This document shows positions 1 through 5,107 of a stretch of 5,107 nucleotides of DNA, piece after piece (position 1 is the stretch's first letter; every line of letters begins with the position of its first letter). The notes beneath the pieces were generated by a model that was not told where the DNA came from, ran no database searches, and saw only the letters and a program-made list of their open reading frames with translations. Position numbers and translations under genes: made by a program. This stretch comes from an uncultured Clostridia bacterium (GTDB lineage Bacteria > Bacillota > Clostridia > Christensenellales > UBA1242). The stretch spans positions 1 through 5,107 of the forward strand of contig CANQHS010000056.1 of assembly GCA_947623795.1 (NCBI GenBank). The letters run 5' to 3'.

Positions 1-134
1 CAGGCGTGGATATGAAAACGGTTTCAGTCCGCGCCGGTCACGCCCGCGCCAGCACCACTTCGGACTTTTACAGCCACTTTATCAAGAACTCCGACATCCA
101 CGCGAGTGAAGTTATAAACAAAATTTTTGAATAA
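1..134 (+). CDS. Tyrosine recombinase (phage/ICE-type integrase), C-terminal end only
   Basis: Only the last 43 codons are present; the reading frame enters from the left edge (first full codon at 3) and stops with TAA at 132-134. The peptide has the conserved end of the tyrosine recombinase catalytic domain: TVSVRAGHA (the box II histidine is codon 39-41), then STTSDFYSHF, where the tyrosine at 69-71 is the expected nucleophile that attacks the DNA phosphate. Known role of the family: site-specific integration and excision of phages, integrative conjugative elements and other islands. The A-G-H-A / STT-x-x-x-Y-x-H spelling resembles mobile-element integrases more than housekeeping XerC/XerD, but the N-terminal domains that would decide this are missing. 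Bases 1-60 are about 63% GC by hand count, far above the AT-rich DNA after the stop. Its position beside a tRNA-Arg gene supports an element integrase. Confidence 0.85.
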   Translation, partial: GVDMKTVSVRAGHARASTTSDFYSHFIKNSDIHASEVINKIFE

Positions 135-178
135 ATTCTAGATGCAAAGAAGAGATGTTTTTATAATGTAGTATTTTA

Positions 179-187
179 TGCTATAAT
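179..187 (+). promoter_or_regulatory. Extended -10 promoter of the 204-869 gene
   Basis: The sequence TGCTATAAT gives a perfect TATAAT (182-187) preceded by TGN, an extended -10 box. At 17 bp spacing the -35 position (159-164) reads TTTTAT, which is poor, as is often tolerated with an extended -10. Initiation would fall near 193-195, leaving only about 10 nt before the ATG at 204. A second TATAAT lies at 162-167, without a recognisable -35, and would give a more usual leader of about 30 nt. The 13-mer at 176-188 recurs exactly on the minus strand at 1330-1342, in the promoter upstream of the tRNA. Confidence 0.6.
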
Positions 188-203
188 ACCATTAGAGGCT
201 AAA

Positions 204-869
204 ATGGATAAAAAATTAATTTATGAATCACAAAATGAACATCCTGGGTATGGTGCTGGCAGTGGAACAACTGAATTATATGAATATGAGTGCCCATGTG
301 GTAAGGGAAAGATAATTGAAGAGCATGACAACATCCCGGGATTTAGAGAACATGATGTTTATATAGATTGTGAGGTCTGTTCAAAATTATTTGATATAAA
401 CACGAACAATGGAACAAGAAATTGGAAATTAGACGGTTTTTTAATTTCAGGATTAACTAAATCGAAGCTACGTTTAGATGAATCAGTTAAAAACCAAAAT
501 GTTAAAGATGTTTTAACAAATTTATTTGAATTTTTAAGCTGGATATTTGCAATAAGAGAAAAATGCAAGATAAAGAAAGAAACAAATCAAAAATTTTTTG
601 CCTTAAAAGATGTTTTGGACTTAATTAAGCATGATTACGATTTAATCAAACTAAATTTTTTAGCTATTAAGACTGAACCAAGTTATCAATATCCGTATCA
701 ATATCCTCGGAAATATGAATCAAAAGTTAAATTCGGGAATATAGACGATTTGAAAGATATTGGGGAAGAACGTCTTTCGAGATACAAAAATAATATTGAA
801 AACAATATTGTGTCAAATCTTGCTAATGAAATATTTGAAGATACTATTAAAGTATATAACAAATTATAA
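204..869 (+). CDS. Hypothetical protein with N-terminal four-cysteine (zinc-ribbon-like) segment
   Basis: I do not recognise this 221-residue protein. Residues 28-59 hold paired cysteines, CPCG (C30, C32) and CEVC (C56, C59), about 24 residues apart, suggesting a small zinc ribbon. Between them is a D-N-I-P-G-F stretch. The rest is Lys/Asn/Ile-rich and probably helical, with a hydrophobic stretch near 105-117, a YQYPYQYP tandem at 161-168 and a charged C-terminal helix from about 181. There is no signal peptide and no convincing membrane segment, so it is probably cytoplasmic. The ATG at 204 has AGAGG at 194-198, 5 nt upstream. It has its own promoter and terminator, so it is a single-gene unit between an integrase end and a tRNA, a position typical of accessory cargo on integrated elements. 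A nucleic-acid-binding or defence role is possible but purely inferred. The gene is much richer in AT than the integrase tail. Confidence 0.8.
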   Translation: MDKKLIYESQNEHPGYGAGSGTTELYEYECPCGKGKIIEEHDNIPGFREHDVYIDCEVCSKLFDINTNNGTRNWKLDGFLISGLTKSKLRLDESVKNQNVKDVLTNLFEFLSWIFAIREKCKIKKETNQKFFALKDVLDLIKHDYDLIKLNFLAIKTEPSYQYPYQYPRKYESKVKFGNIDDLKDIGEERLSRYKNNIENNIVSNLANEIFEDTIKVYNKL

Positions 870-896
870 AAAGACGACTAAGTAGCCGTCTTTTTT
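868..896. terminator. Bidirectional intrinsic terminator between the 204-869 gene and tRNA-Arg
   Basis: A hairpin pairs GACG (873-876) with CGTC (887-890) and CT (878-879) with AG (884-885), with one A-C mismatch and a 4-nt loop. Flanking A-tract and T-tract extend the stem outward. On the + strand it is followed by TTTTTT (891-896). On the minus strand the A-run before the hairpin becomes a T-run. It therefore serves the + strand gene, whose stop overlaps its base, and the minus-strand tRNA, whose 3' end is about 10 nt away. Confidence 0.85.
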
Positions 897-906
897 GTTT
901 TGAAAT

Positions 907-983
<77 letters not shown>

Positions 984-1205
984 ATATTGGTGTTTTTTGT
1001 GTTTCGAAGTTGATTTTTGTCTTTGAATTTTGAGATTAAATTCATTTAGGGCTTTTTCATTTGTCTTTCAATTTTATCTTTTTGAGCGGCAAGTTGGAAT
1101 TTTGCGTCTATGGTGGAGATTTGGTGACTTTTTGAAATTTGGTTGTTGGTGGCGGGCGTTAAATTGTCGGTATTTAGGGCGATTTGGCGCTTTTTTGTTA
1201 TGTTC
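984..1205. other. Gene-less, strand-asymmetric (G/T-rich on +) spacer
   Basis: No credible gene is seen. A hand count over 1081-1200 gives T 50, G 40, A 19 and C 11, so 75% of the + strand is G or T and G exceeds C almost four to one. Read on the minus strand, the direction of the tRNA, the RNA would be A/C-rich and poorly folded. Short open frames on both strands give low-complexity peptides and overlap the tRNA remnant, so they are not called. The spacer probably belongs to the tRNA precursor transcript, being between the promoter at 1331-1359 and the mature tRNA. Confidence 0.6.
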
Positions 1206-1254
1206 GACTTGATACTTAGGATGCGGACCCTCTATCCTACTGAGGTACTCCTGC
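1206..1254 (-). pseudogene. Remnant: 5' half of a tRNA-Arg(CCU)-like gene
   Basis: Read on the minus strand from 1254, the sequence follows the intact tRNA-Arg position by position. It begins GCAGGAGTA (GCAGCCGTA in the intact gene), then has a pairing D arm CCTC/GAGG around AGTAGGATA. The anticodon loop ATCCTAA again places CCT in the anticodon. The 3' side of the anticodon stem (GTATC against TCCGC) no longer pairs beyond two base pairs. After a variable-loop-like AAGTC the similarity ends: no T arm and no acceptor 3' strand follow. It cannot make a tRNA. It is probably a decayed tandem duplicate of the neighbour at 907-983, or what is left after an integration or deletion removed the 3' half. 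Confidence 0.75.
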
Positions 1255-1330
1255 ATTTGAATTTAAGATTTGGTGAGTCTGTGATTCTGGTGTTGTTGAA
1301 GCTTTAAGTTCATCGATTTTAAGCAATGCT

Positions 1331-1359
1331 ATTATAGCATAATAGAAATTAGATTGCAA
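1331..1359 (-). promoter_or_regulatory. Sigma-A-type promoter reading toward the tRNA remnant and tRNA-Arg
   Basis: On the minus strand, -35 TTGCAA (1354-1359) and -10 TATAAT (1331-1336) are separated by exactly 17 bp. The -10 is extended (TGC directly before it). Initiation would fall near 1324. No protein gene lies downstream on this strand within the window; the next recognisable products are the tRNA remnant and then tRNA-Arg, so it is most likely the tRNA promoter. The -10 lies in a near-perfect palindrome, ATGCTAT-T-ATAGCAT (1327-1340 plus flank), of unknown significance. Confidence 0.65.
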
Positions 1360-1730
1360 CAGAAATGTTTAAATTCAGTTTGGAAAAATTTTGGTTAGAC
1401 ATTTAAATGTAAAATAGCGGGGGACTGTAATATATTTATATTAATTATATTTGGCTCGCAAAATAGCAGTTGATATAAAAATGATAGCATAAAATTAGAT
1501 TACAATAGAGATGCTTAAATTTGGTTGAGAAAATGGCGGTGTAACAATAGCATAAAATTAGATTGCAACGGAATCTGTGTGATTGATAAAAATTGTTGAT
1601 GTCAATGAAAAATACAATTTAAATTATATTATATATTAGGTACAGTAAAGTAGCAAAATACCAAATGATAGTATGAAACTGAATTGCAATTGCTTAAATT
1701 CAGTGAGAAAATTGTTGGCGCTAAACAAAT
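1334..1730. repeat. Degenerate array of ~63-bp AT-rich units containing promoter-like blocks
   Basis: Four recognisable cores begin with ATAGCAT or ATAGTAT at 1334, 1484, 1547 and 1668. Each continues with a block like AAATTAGATTGCAAC, then a variant of ATGCTTAAATTCAG or ATGCTTAAATTTGG, then GAGAAAATGGCGG-like sequence. Cores 2 and 3 are directly tandem at a 63-bp period. Partial units, mostly the tail part, fill the gaps near 1401-1427, 1447-1483 and 1638-1667. On the minus strand each core holds TTGCAA (TTGTAA in core 2) and a TAT-starting hexamer where a -10 would be, but only the core at 1334 has 17-bp spacing; the others have 13 bp. Similarity extends across the whole unit, unlike a repeat-spacer array. 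The array probably arose by tandem duplication of upstream-of-tRNA DNA followed by decay. Confidence 0.65.
1399..1410. repeat. 12-bp perfect palindrome
   Basis: ACATTTAAATGT is its own reverse complement. It lies upstream of the minus-strand promoter (about 40 bp beyond the -35 box), where a dimeric regulator could bind. In DNA this rich in AT a 12-bp palindrome may also be chance. Confidence 0.3.
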
Positions 1731-1881
1731 AATACTAGAAAAGCAGAGAGAATAATTTTATTTGTCCACTTAAATGGGTGGCGGGTAGGACAGGCAAGGT
1801 CTCAATTTATCTAAAGTTAAAAATTGAATTGAAAGGAAACATGATTTAATACTAATTAAATTTTTTGTTAATATGATTACC
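1731..1881. other. Gene-less region downstream of the polysaccharide operon, with a possible hairpin
   Basis: No gene is supported. A GC-richer island near 1763-1800 in otherwise AT-rich DNA can fold two ways: TGTCC (1763-1767) with GGACA (1788-1792), or CCAC (1766-1769) with GTGG (1778-1781). Neither is followed by a clear T-run on the minus strand, so it is not a standard terminator of the minus-strand operon ending at 1882. A weak all-AT stem TTTAAT/ATTAAA (1845-1850, 1855-1860) precedes a short T-run on the + strand. How the operon transcript ends is not evident. Confidence 0.4.
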
Positions 1882-3417
1882 TTATTTTTTTAATTTTAAG
1901 AATTGGAGCACGGATTTGAAAGTTTGTTTAAATTCTTTTGTCCAGCAATGTGCAACAACCAGAAGCACAGCCGCAAGAATTCCGCATACAGCAAAGCGGG
2001 CGATCAATAGTGCAATTCCGCCAACAGGAATTAAATTGCAAACGAAATAACAAGCAGCTCCAACACCGACCATCACCAAAGTGTCGTAAGCATATTTGAT
2101 GAAGTATGTGGCAACGCTTCTTTTGAAATAGTGTTTGTATAAAACATGCGGCTCAACCCAGAAAGGTGCTATCAAAGTGCTTATAATCGTGCCTAAGAAT
2201 ATGCCATTTATGCCAATCCAGCGGGCGAGCAGAATTGATGACGCTAAATTTACAACCGATTCAACAATAGGCTTCCATCTATCTTGCCAAAATAACCCAT
2301 TGCAGTTTTTAAAAATTTGAACTCCGGCACGCATTTGATTTAGATAAAAGCTTAAGCATAACAAAATTACGGTTGAATTGGAAAGCATCCAATTTTCGCC
2401 AGATCTTCCCGTCCAGCAGGCGATGAATGGTTGGATTAACACAAATAAACAAATTGTGCAGAAAGCCGCTAAAAACGAGAATATAAAGTTGATTTGCTTG
2501 TAGTTTTCATAAACATATTCTTTTGGCTTTGAGGATATCAAGTTACCTACACTACCAACAAGGGTGGTGTTGAGCAACCCGATAAGCAATGTCAATGAAG
2601 AAATAATCAATGCATAATTGGCATAGATACCCACAAGGACCGACCCGAACATGGCGGATATCAAAATATTGTCTGTTGCTCCAACAACTGCTCCGCCAAT
2701 TTTGTGTGCCGTTAGTGCAAAAACATTTTTAGAAATTCCGTTTTTGGTGTCTTTGTCAAGTTCGACAGAAGTCTTCACTTTCAATTCTGGAAATTTTTTG
2801 TTTGTAACGACTTGAATTAGCACGCATTCTATAATTGTGAAGGCAATATTGACCGAATAAAATATGTAGTAATTTTTAAATAATAATAACGCTCCAATTT
2901 GTGTTATTGTCATCGCAAACATACAAATTGTTATAATTTTATTTTCAATATCGTTGCGCTGATATGCCAATAAAACTGCTCTTTTGTGTGCAGATAAATA
3001 ACCAACGACCGAGTTTACAAGATACATTATGAAAAGCAAATATATGTTGATGGGAACTGTGGTTGCGTCTTTTATAAAAAATTTCAAGAAAGGCGTTAAA
3101 ACGAATCCAACAACAAGCACAAATGAAGCAATAATTAAATAAAACTTTTTATATAATTGTTGCAAAGCTCGAATTTTTTCGATATCGTTATCCGCAACGG
3201 GCTTATACATCGAGTAAATTATGGCAGAGCCTATGCCAAGTTCTGCCAAATTCAAAAATGCAAAAATGTTAGAAAAAAGTCCGTTTAATCCAAGGTATTG
3301 AGCACCCATAATGTAAATCAATGCGGTGCGCAAAATAAACTGCAACAAAAGTTGTGCGGCATATTTTATTATGCTAAAAACTAAAATTCTTCTTACATTT
3401 TGAGTTCGGCTTGCCAT
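1882..3417 (-). CDS. Wzx-like oligosaccharide flippase (polysaccharide transporter, MATE/MOP superfamily)
   Basis: This 511-residue protein has the size and pattern of PST-family flippases, which carry undecaprenyl-linked sugar repeat units across the cytoplasmic membrane. Hydrophobic segments can be seen near residues 13-38, 47-68, 92-114, 122-141, 160-180, 185-205, 255-290, 311-335, 345-360, 385-415, 440-462 and 464-490, consistent with 12-14 membrane spans. The amphipathic start (MASRTQNVRRILVFSIIKY), the G-A-Q-Y-L-G-L-N-G-L-F motif at 38-48 and the Y-Q-R-N-D-I-E-N loop at 152-159 are typical of flippases in Firmicutes capsule loci. The ATG at 3417 has AAGGA 6 nt upstream and starts 23 nt after the preceding glycosyltransferase stop, so they share a transcript. 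It appears intact and ends with a short basic tail. Family assignment is firm; the substrate cannot be read from the sequence. Confidence 0.9.
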   Translation of the reverse strand: MASRTQNVRRILVFSIIKYAAQLLLQFILRTALIYIMGAQYLGLNGLFSNIFAFLNLAELGIGSAIIYSMYKPVADNDIEKIRALQQLYKKFYLIIASFVLVVGFVLTPFLKFFIKDATTVPINIYLLFIMYLVNSVVGYLSAHKRAVLLAYQRNDIENKIITICMFAMTITQIGALLLFKNYYIFYSVNIAFTIIECVLIQVVTNKKFPELKVKTSVELDKDTKNGISKNVFALTAHKIGGAVVGATDNILISAMFGSVLVGIYANYALIISSLTLLIGLLNTTLVGSVGNLISSKPKEYVYENYKQINFIFSFLAAFCTICLFVLIQPFIACWTGRSGENWMLSNSTVILLCLSFYLNQMRAGVQIFKNCNGLFWQDRWKPIVESVVNLASSILLARWIGINGIFLGTIISTLIAPFWVEPHVLYKHYFKRSVATYFIKYAYDTLVMVGVGAACYFVCNLIPVGGIALLIARFAVCGILAAVLLVVAHCWTKEFKQTFKSVLQFLKLKK

Positions 3418-3440
3418 CTATTTTCCTTTTTAGAAAAGCT

Positions 3441-4193
3441 CTAATTGTTTTTTGTTTCGTTTTCTTTTTCAATCTTTTTTTGCCATCTGCGTTCTTGAAT
3501 TTTTTTTACATTTTTTGGACCAATAATCTTTTTAATTAAATTTTTTATTTTGTTAATAATTCTTTGCCAAAAATTTGGCTTTGTTACCCAAGTGGCGGCA
3601 TACCAATGAATACTATATGTATTGTTGGTTATAACCGGCTCTCTTTCACCATATTTCAAAGGGCAAAAATATTCTGTGCTATAAACCTTCACATCATTTG
3701 TGAGATTTTGATTTTGATTGTTAAAATTTAATCCATATTTGAGCAGTGTTCTTGTTGTGTTCACGCATACAGTTTCACCAATATTAAAATTTGCGTGATT
3801 ATAAAATTCAAGCATTTCATTTAAGAATGGATGCCCTTTTTCGCTTCCTATTATTGAGCCTGGATTAACAGAATTTGGGTCGTCAAAACCCATAAAACAT
3901 TTGTTGTTTAAAAGGTCATCTAAAGGCCGCAAAAGTTCCACATCAGTATCTAAATAAATGCCCCCCTCATTATACAAAATTTGGAATCTAAAAAAATCAG
4001 AAACAAAAGCCCATTTTTTTGCTTCGTATGCTTCTTTGCAGTATCGATTTTGATTTACATCCAAATTAGTTTCATCCCATCGCTTGATTTCATAGTCTGG
4101 ACAATATTTTTTCCAGCTAGCAATGCACTTTTCAGCAAGTTCGTTGAGTGGATTTCCGCCAATCCAGACATAATGGATAATTTTTGGTATCAC
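3441..4193 (-). CDS. DXD-type glycosyltransferase (Gly_transf_sug / GT32-like)
   Basis: This 250-residue protein begins with the classic N-terminus of the family, M-I-P-K-I-I-H-Y-V-W-I-G-G. The catalytic core S-D-F-F-R-F-Q-I-L-Y-N-E-G-G-I-Y-L-D-T-D spans residues 65-84, and D82-T-D84 is the DXD motif that binds the nucleotide-sugar/metal complex. S-I-H-W near 194-197 matches the conserved late histidine. Relatives (Och1-like and capsular transferases) add a hexose to a growing glycan; here the likely acceptor is the lipid-linked repeat unit at the inner membrane face. Residues 210-245 are strongly basic and probably amphipathic, suited to peripheral membrane attachment. The start is GTG: a strong AAAGGAG sits 5 nt upstream and the family motif begins at once. 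It lies 57 nt after the upstream transferase and 23 nt before the flippase. Donor and acceptor are unknown. Confidence 0.88.
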   Translation of the reverse strand: MIPKIIHYVWIGGNPLNELAEKCIASWKKYCPDYEIKRWDETNLDVNQNRYCKEAYEAKKWAFVSDFFRFQILYNEGGIYLDTDVELLRPLDDLLNNKCFMGFDDPNSVNPGSIIGSEKGHPFLNEMLEFYNHANFNIGETVCVNTTRTLLKYGLNFNNQNQNLTNDVKVYSTEYFCPLKYGEREPVITNNTYSIHWYAATWVTKPNFWQRIINKIKNLIKKIIGPKNVKKIQERRWQKKIEKENETKNN

Positions 4194-4198
4194 GACAT

Positions 4199-4205
4199 CT
4201 CCTTT
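4199..4205 (-). promoter_or_regulatory. Ribosome binding site that fixes a GTG start
   Basis: AAAGGAG on the minus strand lies 5 nt before the GTG at 4193. An ATG overlaps the end of this site (4198-4196), but its frame reads ATG TCG TGA and stops at once, so GTG is the real start of the DXD glycosyltransferase. Confidence 0.8.
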
Positions 4206-4250
4206 AAATATAGATTAAACATATCTAATATTTTATTAACTTAAAACCTT

Positions 4251-5107
4251 TTATTTGCCATAAATTCTTTTTCTGTGCAAATACATAAAATATGCAGGTA
4301 AAAATGTTAGGATAAATAAAAATTTTGAATTCGCTTTTTTAAATTGTTCGCTCAATTTTAATTTCCCCGCCATTGAGTAGAGAATATATGTGATTGTGTA
4401 TTTGATTTTATATTTCAACTTAAATGGCTTGGATGTCATTTTCAGATAAAACTCTGCAGCGCCTTTTGGATTTCTGAATAATGTTTTTTTAATGCCATCA
4501 GACAATCCGCCCGGCTGATATTCGGCAAGATAAATTGTTTTGTTGTAGAACTTCATATCATATTTGAGTGCCATGTCGCACCAAACTGTTGATTCGCTAA
4601 CAAAGTTTTCATTTTCAAAAACAGGAAAAGGATATTGTTTTAAAATTTTTGTTTTAATCACTTCGGCTTTGTCACCAAAACTATTTTTATTGTAGCGTTC
4701 ATTAATAAAGTTGTCCACGATTTCATTTCCGGAATAATTGTTGCCCAAAACTTGGTTGTTTAATTCACTTTTTAAATATCCCAAACCGCAAATGGTGTCA
4801 ATGTTTTCAATTGTGGGGTAATCGCTGCAAATAGTTTCAATCGCATCATTTGGCAAGAGATCGTCACTATCCACAATAAAAGTTAGTTCTTCATTTATAA
4901 CTTCCATCGCTTTGTTAATTGCAGTGTGTTTGCCGCCATTTTCTTTTTTTATGTAAACGATTTTAAATGCATCAGTTTTAAACGAATTTACAACTTCGCT
5001 TGTGTTGTCTGTTGAGCCGTCATCAATAATGTACCAAGTGAAATTAAAGTTTGTTTGGTCCAATAGGCTTTTAAACAATCTTGGCAAAAGTTTGGCTCTA
5101 TTGTATG
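4251..5107 (-). CDS. Family 2 glycosyltransferase (GT-A fold), 5' end beyond the window
   Basis: The frame is open to the right edge, so the N-terminus is missing; 284 residues are visible. The first residues read Y-N-R-A-K-L-L-P-R-L, the usual (P-T)-Y-N-R-A loop near position 10 of GT2 enzymes, so only about 10 residues are lost and the TTG at 5087 is an internal leucine. Next come D-D-G-S-T-D (about 5024-5007) for UDP binding, E-N-G-G-K-H-T-A-I-N (from about 4940), and D-S-D-D (4871-4860), the metal-binding DXD. E-S-T-V-W further on fits the acceptor/catalytic region. The last ~60 residues are basic with a hydrophobic stretch (F-L-F-I-L-T-F-L-P-A-Y-F-M-Y-L), probably a membrane anchor. It should transfer a sugar from a nucleotide donor to the lipid-linked glycan, and is first of the three polysaccharide genes in transcription order. 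The sugar is unknown. Confidence 0.9.
   Translation of the reverse strand, partial: YNRAKLLPRLFKSLLDQTNFNFTWYIIDDGSTDNTSEVVNSFKTDAFKIVYIKKENGGKHTAINKAMEVINEELTFIVDSDDLLPNDAIETICSDYPTIENIDTICGLGYLKSELNNQVLGNNYSGNEIVDNFINERYNKNSFGDKAEVIKTKILKQYPFPVFENENFVSESTVWCDMALKYDMKFYNKTIYLAEYQPGGLSDGIKKTLFRNPKGAAEFYLKMTSKPFKLKYKIKYTITYILYSMAGKLKLSEQFKKANSKFLFILTFLPAYFMYLHRKRIYGK

Noticed and set aside
359..568. Minus-strand open frame inside the unknown gene
   Set aside because: Antisense shadow of the 204-869 coding frame, with no ribosome binding site or protein-like composition.
988..1013. A second degenerate tRNA 3' end on the minus strand (TTCGAAA loop and terminal CACCA)
   Set aside because: The T-stem arms do not pair and there is no matching 5' half within tRNA length; likely chance.
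1030..1256. Two overlapping ~60-codon open frames on opposite strands
   Set aside because: Low-complexity peptides produced by the G/T skew, no convincing ribosome binding sites, and the minus frame overlaps the tRNA remnant.
1334..1730. Possible CRISPR array
   Set aside because: Similarity runs through whole units rather than alternating conserved repeats and unique spacers, spacing is irregular, copies are degenerate, and no cas gene is present.
1845..1866. Intrinsic terminator with stem TTTAAT/ATTAAA and T-run
   Set aside because: An all-AT 6-bp stem on the + strand, where no gene ends; too weak.
2135..2320. Plus-strand open frame inside the flippase gene
   Set aside because: Shadow of a well-supported membrane protein gene.
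4211..4227. Hairpin TAGAT/ATCTA between the two glycosyltransferase genes
   Set aside because: Five weak pairs with no T-run and no known motif; probably chance in AT-rich DNA.
3981..4244. Plus-strand 87-codon open frame over the DXD glycosyltransferase start
   Set aside because: It is antisense to the conserved catalytic motifs of the real gene and its hydrophobic look comes from the complement of Lys/Asn codons.
5085..5087. TTG as the start codon of the family 2 glycosyltransferase
   Set aside because: The frame continues upstream with the conserved Y-N-R-A loop to the window edge, so the codon is an internal leucine.

Overview
The window looks like the edge of a mobile element next to a tRNA gene, followed by a cell-surface polysaccharide locus, in a low-GC, probably Gram-positive (Firmicutes/Clostridia-like) bacterium. 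That guess rests on the AT-rich genes, purine-rich AAAGGAG-type ribosome binding sites, sigma-A-like promoters with extended -10 boxes, and the style of the glycan genes. No gene here fixes the taxon.

Left part (1-900, + strand). The window opens in the last 43 codons of a tyrosine recombinase (integrase), with clearly higher GC than what follows. A short AT-rich gap carries an extended -10 promoter. Next is a 221-residue protein of unknown function with an N-terminal four-cysteine knuckle, closed by a good intrinsic terminator. On the opposite strand, ending just beyond that terminator, is an intact tRNA-Arg(CCU) whose 3' end faces the integrase side. This is the usual geometry of an element integrated at a tRNA 3' end with an accessory gene beside the integrase. 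The matching attachment repeat would lie outside the window.

Middle part (984-1881). There is no credible protein gene for about 900 bases. On the minus strand, upstream of the tRNA, lie a strongly G/T-rich (on +) spacer, a decayed 5' half of a second tRNA-Arg(CCU)-like gene, and a well-formed minus-strand promoter (TTGCAA-17-TATAAT). The promoter sits in the first unit of a degenerate array of about 63-bp units (about 1334-1730). The other units carry the same promoter-like block with spacing too short to work. The array looks like multiplied and decaying tRNA-promoter DNA.

Right part (1882-5107, minus strand). Three co-directional genes form part of a capsule/exopolysaccharide operon, in transcription order: a family 2 glycosyltransferase running off the right edge, a DXD-type glycosyltransferase (Gly_transf_sug/GT32-like), and a Wzx-like oligosaccharide flippase. 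The two transferases would add sugars to a lipid-linked repeat unit at the inner membrane face and the flippase would move it across. Polymerase, initiating transferase and export genes are not in the window. The flippase appears to be the last gene of the operon.
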